9,104 bases of DNA from Geodermatophilaceae bacterium (GCA_013811805.1 JACCUM010000227.1:1-9104); one strand, 5' to 3'. Shown: positions 1 to 6,761, numbered from the stretch's first letter. Numbers and translations are program-made. Notes: generated from the sequence alone by a model not told the origin.

Positions 1-4
1 ACAG

Positions 5-86
5 TGGCAGCTGTTGGGTTCGAACCAACGTAGGCGAAGCCGACGGTTTTACAGACCGTTCCCTTTGACCGCTCGGGCAAGCTGCC
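5..86 (-). tRNA. tRNA-Tyr (anticodon GTA)
   Basis: Read on the minus strand, this folds as a complete class II tRNA of 82 nt. The 7-bp acceptor stem GGCAGCT/AGCTGCC is perfect. The D-arm is CCCGAGCGGTCAAAGGG. The anticodon stem ACGGT/ACCGT encloses loop CTGTAAA, with anticodon GTA at 50-52. A 13-nt variable arm follows, with a small GGC-TTC-GCC hairpin, and then the T-arm GTTGG-TTCGAAC-CCAAC. The long variable arm and GTA anticodon identify bacterial tRNA-Tyr, which reads UAU/UAC. The discriminator base is A. The genome continues CTGT, so the 3' CCA is not encoded and must be added by CCA-adding enzyme. It is transcribed divergently from yajQ and leaves the window to the left. Its terminator is not visible. 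Confidence 0.97.
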
Positions 87-164
87 GTGCACACCCATTC
101 CGGTGCCGGTAGGAGAGAGTAACGACCTCCGCGAACTAGTCTGCACCCACCGTGACCAGCGCTG

Positions 165-180
165 CGTACGAGCACGTACG
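165..180 (+). promoter_or_regulatory. small hairpin in yajQ leader
   Basis: Two copies of the self-complementary hexamer CGTACG (165-170 and 175-180) flank AGCA. They can form a 6-bp stem with a 4-nt loop in the yajQ leader, ending 12 nt before the Shine-Dalgarno sequence. No U-tract follows, so it is not an intrinsic terminator. It could be a 5' stabilising stem or a dimeric protein site, or chance in GC-rich DNA. Confidence 0.3.
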
Positions 181-192
181 GGCCGAGCTTCC

Positions 193-198
193 AGGAGG
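193..198 (+). promoter_or_regulatory. Shine-Dalgarno site of yajQ
   Basis: A perfect AGGAGG lies 5 nt before the GTG at 204. It fixes that GTG as the yajQ start and argues against the other open frame that begins at GTG 152. Confidence 0.85.
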
Positions 199-203
199 CA
201 ATC

Positions 204-695
204 GTGGCCGATCCGTCGTTCGACGTGGTGAGCAAGGTGGACCGACAGGAGATCGACAATGCCCTGAACCAGACGTCCAAGGAACTGGCGCAGCGCTTCG
301 ACTTCCGCGGCGCCAACGCCAACGCCGAGTGGGCCGGCGAGAACGGCGTCACGATCCAGGCCGACACCGAGGAGCGGACGCTGGCCGCCATCGAGGTCTT
401 CAAGGAGAAACTGATCAAACGGGGGATCTCGCTGAAATCACTCGAGGTCGGTGAGCCGGCGCTGTCGGGCAAGACCTATCGAGTCAGCGCGACGATCGCC
501 CAGGGCATCACCAGCGAGCAAGCGAAGAAGATCGCCAAGACCATCCGTGACGAAGGCCCCAAGGGTGTGCAAGCCCAGATCCAGGGTGATCAGCTACGGG
601 TCAGCGCGAAGAAGAAGGATCATCTGCAGGAGGTGATCTCGCTCCTCAAACGTGAGGACTTCGGGGTGGCCCTGCAGTTCACCAACTACCGCTGA
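204..695 (+). CDS. yajQ: YajQ-family cyclic-di-GMP/nucleotide-binding protein
   Basis: The product is a 163-residue soluble protein of normal family length that matches the YajQ (formerly UPF0234) signature throughout. The N-terminal block SFDVVSKVDRQEIDNALNQ (residues 5-23) leads into RFDFRG (31-36). The middle has FKEKLIKRGI (66-75), then GKTYRVSATIAQGI (89-102). The C-terminal block runs from AKKIAKTIRDEGPKGVQAQI to LRVSAKKKDHLQEVISLLK and ends with the family tail ALQFTNYR. The fold is two ferredoxin-like (beta-alpha-beta) domains. Xanthomonas and Pseudomonas homologues bind cyclic di-GMP and influence transcription, and other members have been reported to bind nucleic acids or nucleotides. 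None of that is shown for this protein. The GTG start is chosen because AGGAGG lies 5 nt upstream. The gene is divergent from tRNA-Tyr, converges on htpX with 12 bp between the stop codons, and looks monocistronic. Confidence 0.95.
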   Translation: MADPSFDVVSKVDRQEIDNALNQTSKELAQRFDFRGANANAEWAGENGVTIQADTEERTLAAIEVFKEKLIKRGISLKSLEVGEPALSGKTYRVSATIAQGITSEQAKKIAKTIRDEGPKGVQAQIQGDQLRVSAKKKDHLQEVISLLKREDFGVALQFTNYR

Positions 696-707
696 GCGAG
701 GGCCGGG

Positions 708-1610
708 TCAGAGTTGGCCGTGCTGGCGGGCCAGCGCTTCCAGGCGTGCGATGCGCTGCTCCATCGGCGGGTGAGTCGCGAACATCTGGGCCATTCCCCC
801 AGCCCGGAACGGATTGGCGATCATCAGATGGCTGGTGGTCACCAATCGGTCCTCTTGTGGCAACGGCAGCGCCTGCGTACCTCGGTCCAGCTTGTGCAGC
901 GCCCGAGCCAGGGCCATGGGGTCCTGGGACAGCTGGGCGCCGGAGGCGTCGGCCTGATATTCGCGGCTACGACTGACGGCCATCTGCACGAGGCCGGCTG
1001 CAATCGGACCCAGGAAGACCAGCAGCAGGCTGCCCAGCGCATTTCCGCCACCCCGATCATCACCACGGCCGCCGAACAAGGCGCTGAACATCGCCATGTG
1101 GGCGAGATAGGTGATCACGGTGGCCATCGCGCCAGCCACCGACGAGATCAGGATGTCGCGGTTGTAGACGTGGGACAGCTCGTGGGCCAAGACGCCTCGT
1201 AGCTCCTTGGCATCCAGGATCTCGACGATGCCCTCCGTCACGCAGACCGCCGCGTTACGCGGATTGCGGCCGGTGGCGAAGGCATTCGGCTGGTTGGTGG
1301 GGCTGACGTACAGGCGGGGCATCGGCTGGTGGGCTTCGGTGGCCAATTCCCTGACGATCGCGTACAACGCCGGCGCCTGGGTCTCGCTAACCGGATAGGC
1401 ACGCATGGCGCGCAGCGCCAGCTTGTCGGAGAAGAAGTACGCATACCCGTTGACACCCAAGGCGAGAACGAGGGCGATGAACAGCCCAGAACGTCCGAAG
1501 AAGCTGCCCACCAGGAGGATCAGCCCGCCCATCAGGCCGAGCAGAACGGCGGTCTTCAGCCCGTTGTTCCAGCGCTGCACGCTCGGATCAACGCGCCGTG
1601 TGGTGGCCAC
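708..1610 (-). CDS. htpX: HtpX membrane zinc metalloprotease (M48B)
   Basis: This 300-residue protein is a full-length HtpX, the membrane-bound protease that cleaves misfolded or surplus membrane proteins with its active site on the cytoplasmic side. Two N-terminal membrane helices lie near residues 18-38 and 41-60. The family motif NAFATGR is at 109-115. The zinc site is HELSH (H143, E144, H147), and the third ligand is E217 in SREYQAD. Two more hydrophobic segments (about 154-178 and 191-212) follow the zinc motif. The tail has the conserved FATHPPMEQRIARL. No catalytic residue is missing. The start is the GTG at 1610, which has a close AGGGA just upstream. The first 12 or so residues are less conserved, and an alternative GTG start at 1580 (residue 11) is possible but lacks a visible Shine-Dalgarno. 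The gene begins 22 bp after the nuoN stop on the same strand, so it is probably the last gene of the nuo transcript. A role in complex I quality control is inferred from position only. Confidence 0.95.
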   Translation of the reverse strand: MATTRRVDPSVQRWNNGLKTAVLLGLMGGLILLVGSFFGRSGLFIALVLALGVNGYAYFFSDKLALRAMRAYPVSETQAPALYAIVRELATEAHQPMPRLYVSPTNQPNAFATGRNPRNAAVCVTEGIVEILDAKELRGVLAHELSHVYNRDILISSVAGAMATVITYLAHMAMFSALFGGRGDDRGGGNALGSLLLVFLGPIAAGLVQMAVSRSREYQADASGAQLSQDPMALARALHKLDRGTQALPLPQEDRLVTTSHLMIANPFRAGGMAQMFATHPPMEQRIARLEALARQHGQL

Positions 1611-1632
1611 GTTCCCTGCGTTCGTCGCGTAG

Positions 1633-3240
1633 CTACTCGCCGAACGGGGACAGCAGCGGGGCAGCTCCGATGATCAGGTCCGGCCAGAACCCAGCTACCA
1701 GCGCCGCCAGCGCCAAGGCCGCCACCAGAACCCCCATCGCGGCCGGCACCGATCGTCCAGGACGAGCGCCGACCAGCGTCGTTGCCAGCGGGCTGGCGGA
1801 CTCCTTGGCCGCGCCGGTCCGGGCGAACAGCGCTGCGGCCACTCGCAGGTAGTAGACGAACGCGAGAACCGTGTTGAGCGCCACGAGGATCCCGAGCCAG
1901 CCGGCGTCCCCGGTGAACGCCGCCCGCACCACGACGACCTTGCCGAAAAGCCCAAGCAGGGCCGGCGGAAGGCCGGCCAGCCCGATCAGGAAAAGCGCAA
2001 AGGCCGCAGCGATCCGCGGGTGCTCGGTAGCCAGCCCGCGAACCGACTCGACAGACGGTCCCTCGCTTACGGCGCGGCCAGTGTCGGTCGTAGCGGTGTC
2101 GGACGTAGCGACGGTGTCGGACGTACCGTTGATCGCGGCGACGCAGGCAAAAGCCCCGACGGTCATCAGGACGTACACCGCAAGGTAGGCCAGGGTGGCC
2201 CCGGCGCCGCTGAGCGCCTGATCGGAGCGGCCGGACAGAACGGCCAGTCCGACGAGCAGATAACCGGTCTGCGCGATGCCCGACCAGGCGAGCAGCCGGA
2301 CGAGATGGCGCTGCCGCATGGCAACCAGGTTGCCGACGGTCATCGACACCGCCGCCAGCAGTGCGATCCAGGTCGCTGCGGCCGGTGACCCGGCCGAGAC
2401 GGCGGGGAGTACGACGATCAGCCCGGCGATGCCGCCGGCTTTGGAGACCGAAGAGAGATAGGCCGCCACCGGGATCGGCGCGCCTTGGTAGGTCGAAGGG
2501 GCCCAGACGTGGAACGGTACGGCGCCGACCTTGAATGCCAGCCCGGCCAGGAGCAACACGACGGCAACGTCGGCCAACGCCAGATCACCCACGCCGCCGC
2601 CTGCGGTCAGCACCTCGGCCAGCGCATCGACGTGCATCGTGCCGGTCAGCCCGTACAGGAAACCGATCCCCAGCAGCATGAGCGCCGTCGAGGTCACCGA
2701 CACCACTAACAAGGTCAGTGCTGCCTCGGGGCCGGCGTTCGAGCCGCGCCGAAAGGCGACGGCGGCATACAGCGGGACGGTCAGCGTTTCCAGGCCGACG
2801 ACCAGGGTGATCAGATCCCGGGAGCCAGCCACGATGACGGCGCCGATCGTGGCGGCCAGCAGCACCAGGCAGTACTCCCCGGCCGGTGTCACGCCCTCGA
2901 CATCTGCGCGGAGTTGGGCCAGGGCGAGGACCAGCACGGCCGCAGCGGCCAGGCACAGGACGACGGTGAGGAAACCTGCGGTGTCGCCGAGCACGTACGC
3001 GCACCGGGACGCGCTGCCCGAGCCGGGCGACGAACAGAACGTGCCAGGTGGGCCCGGGCCACCACGGAGCCAGGCCGCAGAGCCGGCCGCTCCTAGACAG
3101 GTCACCGCCGAGACGGCCGGCAGGACCATCCGACGGACCCCCAAGGGGAGCATCAGGTCGGCCAACAGGACGAACACCAGCCCGGCGACGAGTACCAGAA
3201 CCGGGGCCAGCGGCGCCCAAGTGATCGACTGCACCGTCAT
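1633..3240 (-). CDS. nuoN: NADH-quinone oxidoreductase subunit N
   Basis: The 535-residue integral membrane protein is the antiporter-like proton-pumping subunit NuoN of complex I. Key residues of the half-channels are present: E151 (GLETLTVPLY), K237 (AFKVGAVPFHVW, followed by the NuoN hallmark APSTYQGAP), K267 (SSVSKAGG) and K434 (GLFGKV). About 14 membrane helices are evident. The start is the ATG at 3240, whose bases overlap the nuoM stop as ATGA. The frame stays open 142 codons further upstream, but that part is arginine/glycine-rich out-of-frame nuoM sequence and is rejected. There is no clear Shine-Dalgarno, so translation is probably coupled to nuoM. Two oddities stand out. A Ser/Thr/Asp-rich insertion (about residues 372-400) lies in the loop between two late helices and is encoded by short tandem repeats. 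A Gly/Pro/Ser-rich loop (about 60-84) contains two cysteines, C69 and C80. By topology homology that loop faces the outside, so a disulfide is conceivable. Confidence 0.96.
   Translation of the reverse strand: MTVQSITWAPLAPVLVLVAGLVFVLLADLMLPLGVRRMVLPAVSAVTCLGAAGSAAWLRGGPGPPGTFCSSPGSGSASRCAYVLGDTAGFLTVVLCLAAAAVLVLALAQLRADVEGVTPAGEYCLVLLAATIGAVIVAGSRDLITLVVGLETLTVPLYAAVAFRRGSNAGPEAALTLLVVSVTSTALMLLGIGFLYGLTGTMHVDALAEVLTAGGGVGDLALADVAVVLLLAGLAFKVGAVPFHVWAPSTYQGAPIPVAAYLSSVSKAGGIAGLIVVLPAVSAGSPAAATWIALLAAVSMTVGNLVAMRQRHLVRLLAWSGIAQTGYLLVGLAVLSGRSDQALSGAGATLAYLAVYVLMTVGAFACVAAINGTSDTVATSDTATTDTGRAVSEGPSVESVRGLATEHPRIAAAFALFLIGLAGLPPALLGLFGKVVVVRAAFTGDAGWLGILVALNTVLAFVYYLRVAAALFARTGAAKESASPLATTLVGARPGRSVPAAMGVLVAALALAALVAGFWPDLIIGAAPLLSPFGE
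2081..2128. repeat. short tandem repeat within nuoN
   Basis: There are three imperfect adjacent units on the plus strand: GTGTCGGTCGTAGCG (2081-2095), GTGTCGGACGTAGCGACG (2096-2113) and GTGTCGGACGTACCG (2114-2128). They stay in frame (15, 18 and 15 nt). On the coding strand they give a degenerate TSDT/TTDT repeat in a hydrophilic loop of NuoN, at about residues 372-387. Slippage or unequal crossing-over would explain the loop expansion, and loop length may vary between strains. Confidence 0.75.
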
Positions 3241-4778
3241 CGGCTCGGCGCCAGCACGGCCTCGACCAGGCCGGCGACCGGCCCCTCGGTCAGCCCGAGC
3301 ACCACGGCCGGATAGAGCCCAAGCGCCAGGGTCAACAACAGCAGCGGTACGTGGACCACCCGCTCGGTGACCCAGATGTCCGCGGTCCGGCTCCCCGCTC
3401 CCTGGACACGGTGGCCAGCCCCGACAACGACCGGTCCGACCACCAGTCGACGCAACAGTCGCAGGAAGTAGACGGCGGTCAGCACCGCACCGGCCGCCGC
3501 AACGACCGCCAGGACCCCGAAGAGCGGGCCCGGTAGTCCGACGGCCGGATGCAACGCGGCGTACACCGCCATCGCCTCGCCCCAGAAACCGGCCAGACCC
3601 GGTAACCCGAGACTGGCCACGCAGGCGAAGACCAACACAAAGCCCAACCGTGGCAGGCGGGCCCACAGCCCCGAGCCGAGTTCGTCCAACTCACCGGTGT
3701 GGAACCGGGACTTCACCGCGCCGACGAGGAAGAACAGCAGACCGGTGATCAGGCCGTGCGCCACATTGGCCAGCAGCGCGGCGTTGATCCCCACCGTCGT
3801 CAGCGTCGAGACGCCGAGCAGGACGAAGCCCATGTGCCCCACCGAGGAGTACGCGATCAGCCGCTTGAGCTCGTTCTGCGTGTAGCAGGCCAAAGCGGCC
3901 ACCACGATCCCGGTGACGGCGAGAACTGCCAGGATCGGCGCCAGCGCCCGGGCGCCTTCGGGCAGGACGGGTAGCGCGATGCGGACCAATCCGTAGGTAC
4001 CCATCTTCAGTTGCACGCCGGCCAGCAGCACCGAGCCGACCGTGGGCGCCTCGGTGTGCGCCGGGGGCAGCCAGGTGTGCAGCGGCCACAGCGGGGACTT
4101 CACGGCGAAACCCACGAACAGGGCTCCGAAGGCAGCCAGCTGTACGGCTGTGGAGATGCCGGCCCCACCGCGTTCGGAGAGTTCGACGAGATCGAAGCTG
4201 CCCGTCGATGCGTAGATGAAGACCAGCCCGATCAGCAGCGCTGCCGACCCTGCCAGGGTGTAGACCGCGAACTTGAGCGCCGCGGCGGCCGCGCCCGGTC
4301 CGCCCCAGCGGCTGATCAGGAAGTACATCGGGATCAGGACGACCTCGAAGGCGGCGAAGAACAGCACCAGATCCAGAGCCATGAACGTTCCCAGCGCACC
4401 GACTTCGAGCAGCAGCACCAGGGAGCAGAACAGCGCGGGTCGGTCCGGGCGCTCGACCCAGTTGTGCACCATTCCGAGCAGGGTCAGCAGGGCGGTGAGC
4501 AGGATCAACGGCAGGCTGATCCCGTCCACTCCCAGGTGCAGACGCACGTCGATGACGCTCAGCCAGGGCAGGTCGACCTCGTGCCGCGGATTCAGCGCTC
4601 TGCCGGTGTCGGCACCGCCATCGTCGCCCCGGAGGCCCGGGAGCATGAACAGGGCGGCGAGCAAGGTGGCGGCGGCGATCACTGTGCCGAAGATCCGCGG
4701 ACTCAGATCGGCGCCGGGCGGCCACAGCGCCAGCACCAGGCAGCCGAGCAGCGGCAGCCCGAGGACGACGAGGCTCAT
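3237..4778 (-). CDS. nuoM: NADH-quinone oxidoreductase subunit M
   Basis: The 513-residue polytopic membrane protein is the NuoM (ND4-like) proton-pumping subunit. Diagnostic sequence includes HLGVDGISLPL (81-91), FEVVLIPMYFLI (144-155) with E145 (counterpart of E. coli E144), VKSPLWPLHTWLPPAHTEAP (226-245) with K227, and LLAGVQLKMGTYGL with K258. Further conserved sites are H341 in the ANVAHGL segment and E401 in GFWGEAM, the terminal acidic residue where NuoL and NuoN carry lysine. The pumping residues are therefore complete. Start ATG 4778 overlaps the nuoL stop as ATGA, and its own stop overlaps the nuoN start in the same way. No strong Shine-Dalgarno is visible at 4779-4800, so coupling by terminating ribosomes is likely. 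Length is normal for the family. A Gly/Asp-rich extramembrane stretch at about 48-64 is not conserved as far as I know. Confidence 0.97.
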   Translation of the reverse strand: MSLVVLGLPLLGCLVLALWPPGADLSPRIFGTVIAAATLLAALFMLPGLRGDDGGADTGRALNPRHEVDLPWLSVIDVRLHLGVDGISLPLILLTALLTLLGMVHNWVERPDRPALFCSLVLLLEVGALGTFMALDLVLFFAAFEVVLIPMYFLISRWGGPGAAAAALKFAVYTLAGSAALLIGLVFIYASTGSFDLVELSERGGAGISTAVQLAAFGALFVGFAVKSPLWPLHTWLPPAHTEAPTVGSVLLAGVQLKMGTYGLVRIALPVLPEGARALAPILAVLAVTGIVVAALACYTQNELKRLIAYSSVGHMGFVLLGVSTLTTVGINAALLANVAHGLITGLLFFLVGAVKSRFHTGELDELGSGLWARLPRLGFVLVFACVASLGLPGLAGFWGEAMAVYAALHPAVGLPGPLFGVLAVVAAAGAVLTAVYFLRLLRRLVVGPVVVGAGHRVQGAGSRTADIWVTERVVHVPLLLLTLALGLYPAVVLGLTEGPVAGLVEAVLAPSR

Positions 4779-6697
4779 GACAGAACCACCAGAATCGTCA
4801 CCAGCGCTGTGGTCGTGACGATCAGGCTGGTGACCGCGAGGTTGGGCAGACGGGGATGCGCCTGGGACAGCCCGCGGCTCGCAGCGGCGGTGGCGTCCGC
4901 TGCGCCGTCGACCAGACCGTCGACCCCGATCTCGTCCACGGCGGACACGACGGTAGCCAGCCGCCGGGTCGGCCGTACGACGAGCGCGTCCTGGACCTCG
5001 TCGAGGTAGAGCCCTCGTCGTAGCGCAGTCGCGGCTCGGCCGAGGATTCGGGCTGGGTCGCGGTCCGGCTGGGCGCGCCAGACCAGGTACGTCGCACCAG
5101 CGCCCACGACGATCAGCGCCGAGGCGAGCAGCGCCTCGCTCAGGTGCGGGCCCAGCGAGCCCGGTGACTGGCCGGGCCCGAACCCGACGACTGATTCGGC
5201 GGGGGGAAGCGCACCACCGAGGTAACTGGGGAACCAGCCGATCGTCGCTCCGAGTGCCACGGTCGGCACGGTCAGCACCACCAGCGGCCAGCGCATCAGC
5301 GGCTCGGGATCGGCTATCTCTTGGCGGTTTCCGTGGAAACCGCCAGGAGGAGGCTCACCGAAAAAGGTCCGGAGCAGCAGCCGGGTGGCGTAGGCGGCGG
5401 TCAGCAGGACCGTTGCGAGCATGCTGATCAGCAGAACGGTGGCCACCGGCGCGCTCGGAAGTACCGAGGACTCGCCCCGTACGGCCGCCCACACTGACGC
5501 CACGGCCGCGTCCTTGCTGAATCCGCCGGACAGCGGCAACACTCCGACCAGGGCCAGCAGGCCGATCGCGGTGACCGCGAAGGTGAGCGGCATGCTGCGG
5601 CGTAACCCACCGAGTTGGCTCATCAGCACGGTCCCGACCTGGTGCAGAACTACGCCGGCGGCCAGGAACAACAGGGCCTTGAAAGCTGCGTGCGTCACCA
5701 GGTGGAAACCGCCTTGTACGTACCCGCCGGCGGCCAGAGCTCCTGTCATGTAGCCGAGTTGGCTGATCGTCGACCAGGCCAGCACCCGCTTGAGGTCATC
5801 CTGTGCCAGAGCGCACAGGGCGCCGAGCAGCATGGTGATGGCCGCGCTGACGGCCAGCACGGTCAGCGTCGTGGGTGCTGCCACGAAAACCGGATAGAGG
5901 CGCATCACGAGGAACACACCGGCCGCCACCATGGTCGCGGCGTGGATCAGCGCGCTGATCGGCGTGGGCCCTGCCATGGCATCGGGAAGCCATGTGTGCA
6001 ACGGGAATTGAGCACTTTTGCCGGCCACGCCCAGCAGTAGGAGCAGCGTGGCCAGGGTCAACGTCCCGGAGTCGATCGAGCCGACAGCGGCCACGACGTC
6101 GCTGATCCGGAAGCTCCCGGCTGCCCCGCCGAGAAGCAGCACTCCGAGCAGGAAGCCGATGTCACCGACCCGGGTGACCAGGAATGCCTTGACCGCCGCA
6201 CCCGGAGCCTCGGGGAGGTCGCGGTAGTGGCCGATCAGCAGGTAGGAGCATAGGCCCATGACCTCCCAGCCGACCAACAGCGCAAGCAGGTCGCCGGAAA
6301 CGACGACGAGCATCATGGCGGCGGTGAACAGCGACACCTGCGCGGCGTAGGTCGGGTACCGCTGGTCGCTGTGCAGGTAGCCGACCGAGAAGAGCTGTAC
6401 GCACAGCCCGACGACGGCGACAACGAGTACCAGCACTCCGGCCAGGCCGTCGATCAACACCCCGGTGGTGATGTCGATGTCCCCGAACGGCGCGAGCAGC
6501 AGTCGGGTCTCCTGCGCCACGTTCTCGGCCGTGCCGAACACGGCGACGGCGGCCAGCATGGTGAGCACCGCTCCGACCACTGCCACGGCCCGCGCTCCCC
6601 CGACCCGCTGACGAATTGCCGGTGCGATCCCCAGGCCGGCCGCCAGGGCCGGGATGACAACGACGCCCACCGCAGCCCCCGTGGCCAGGGTGGTCAT
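4775..6697 (-). CDS. nuoL: NADH-quinone oxidoreductase subunit L
   Basis: The 640-residue protein is the distal antiporter-like pump NuoL (ND5-like). Conserved functional sites are visible: E145 in LVGWEVMGLCSY, K227 in GKSAQFPLHTWLPDAM, H252 in ALIHAATMVAAG, H332/H336/K340 in GGFHLVTHAAFKALLFL, and K395 in GGFSKDAAV. After the antiporter core, a membrane helix (about 469-492) is followed by another near 520-540. Then comes an amphipathic stretch with YLDEVQDALVVRPTRRLA (564-581) and a final membrane helix (about 620-640). This matches the long lateral helix and its anchor that run along the membrane arm. The start is ATG 6697, with GGTGGA at 6703-6708 as Shine-Dalgarno; no in-frame start lies in the short stretch upstream. 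Its stop overlaps nuoM by ATGA. The oddity is a 32-bp near-palindrome inside the gene that encodes residues 450-460 in a hydrophilic loop. Confidence 0.97.
   Translation of the reverse strand: MTTLATGAAVGVVVIPALAAGLGIAPAIRQRVGGARAVAVVGAVLTMLAAVAVFGTAENVAQETRLLLAPFGDIDITTGVLIDGLAGVLVLVVAVVGLCVQLFSVGYLHSDQRYPTYAAQVSLFTAAMMLVVVSGDLLALLVGWEVMGLCSYLLIGHYRDLPEAPGAAVKAFLVTRVGDIGFLLGVLLLGGAAGSFRISDVVAAVGSIDSGTLTLATLLLLLGVAGKSAQFPLHTWLPDAMAGPTPISALIHAATMVAAGVFLVMRLYPVFVAAPTTLTVLAVSAAITMLLGALCALAQDDLKRVLAWSTISQLGYMTGALAAGGYVQGGFHLVTHAAFKALLFLAAGVVLHQVGTVLMSQLGGLRRSMPLTFAVTAIGLLALVGVLPLSGGFSKDAAVASVWAAVRGESSVLPSAPVATVLLISMLATVLLTAAYATRLLLRTFFGEPPPGGFHGNRQEIADPEPLMRWPLVVLTVPTVALGATIGWFPSYLGGALPPAESVVGFGPGQSPGSLGPHLSEALLASALIVVGAGATYLVWRAQPDRDPARILGRAATALRRGLYLDEVQDALVVRPTRRLATVVSAVDEIGVDGLVDGAADATAAASRGLSQAHPRLPNLAVTSLIVTTTALVTILVVLS
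5318..5349. repeat. 32-bp near-perfect palindrome inside nuoL
   Basis: The left arm CTCTTGGCGGTTTCC (5318-5332) and right arm GGAAACCGCCAGGAG (5335-5349) are separated by only GT. Fourteen of 15 positions pair, and the inner 11 bp are perfect. The element lies wholly within coding sequence and encodes PPGGFHGNRQE (NuoL 450-460), a hydrophilic loop just before a membrane helix. In the nuoL mRNA it would form a very stable hairpin with a CACG-type loop. No U-tract follows, so it is not a terminator. An exact arm of this length is hard to explain by codon bias alone. A dispersed palindromic element captured in a permissive loop is one explanation. Confidence 0.85.
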
Positions 6698-6702
6698 CGC
6701 GG

Positions 6703-6708
6703 TCCACC
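6703..6708 (-). promoter_or_regulatory. Shine-Dalgarno site of nuoL
   Basis: GGTGGA on the minus strand, 5 nt before ATG 6697, is the likely ribosome binding site. It matters because nuoL, unlike most genes in this run, does not overlap its upstream neighbour and needs its own initiation signal. Confidence 0.6.
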
Positions 6709-6713
6709 ATGAG

Positions 6714-6755
6714 CGCGGTTATCGCCGGAGTGGAGCAGATATCGCGATAACTGCG
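6714..6755 (-). promoter_or_regulatory. inverted repeat in the nuoK-nuoL gap
   Basis: Arms 6714-6725 (CGCGGTTATCGC) and 6744-6755 (GCGATAACTGCG) are complementary at 11 of 12 positions around an 18-nt loop. The inner 8 bp, GTTATCGC/GCGATAAC, are perfect. In the mRNA the stem starts 6 nt after the nuoK stop and ends 5 nt before the nuoL Shine-Dalgarno, so it fills nearly the whole 64-bp gap. No U-run follows, so an intrinsic terminator is unlikely. Possible roles are an mRNA processing or stability element, a translation modulator for nuoL, or an operator. The overlapping palindrome ATCGCGAT (6741-6748) adds AT-rich symmetry that is unusual here. Confidence 0.6.
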
Positions 6756-6761
6756 GCAACG

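Larger units (their letters stand above)
87..203. promoter_or_regulatory. divergent tRNA-Tyr / yajQ intergenic region
   Basis: This 117-bp gap must hold the promoter of tRNA-Tyr (minus strand) and probably that of yajQ (plus strand). A TAGTCT at 137-142 fits the actinobacterial TANNNT -10 pattern for yajQ, but I see no convincing TTGAC-type -35 upstream. For the tRNA, TACTCT on the minus strand (about 116-121) is an equally loose -10 candidate. Both are weak matches and neither promoter is established. The only clear structure is a small hairpin at 165-180 just before the yajQ ribosome binding site. Confidence 0.4.

Noticed and set aside
152..454. A 100-codon plus-strand frame starting at GTG 152
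   Set aside because: It overlaps yajQ in another frame, is Arg/Gly-rich, and the clear AGGAGG serves GTG 204 instead.
715..732. A small TGGCC/GGCCA hairpin near the htpX 3' end as a terminator
   Set aside because: The stem is short, lies inside the htpX coding sequence, and has no U-tract on either strand.
2531..3370. A 279-codon plus-strand open frame opposite nuoN
   Set aside because: It is a Pro/Arg/Ser/Thr-rich shadow of a conserved membrane-protein gene with no domain, and it spans the nuoM/nuoN boundary.
1633..3666. A 677-residue version of NuoN with 142 extra N-terminal residues
   Set aside because: The extension is Arg/Gly-rich, has no membrane helices typical of NuoN and is nuoM read in another frame. 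ATG 3240 with its ATGA overlap gives the normal family length.
4011..5009. A 332-codon plus-strand open frame opposite nuoM and nuoL
   Set aside because: It is Gln/Arg/Glu-rich, low in complexity and antisense to two conserved genes. This is a typical GC-rich shadow frame with no recognisable domain.
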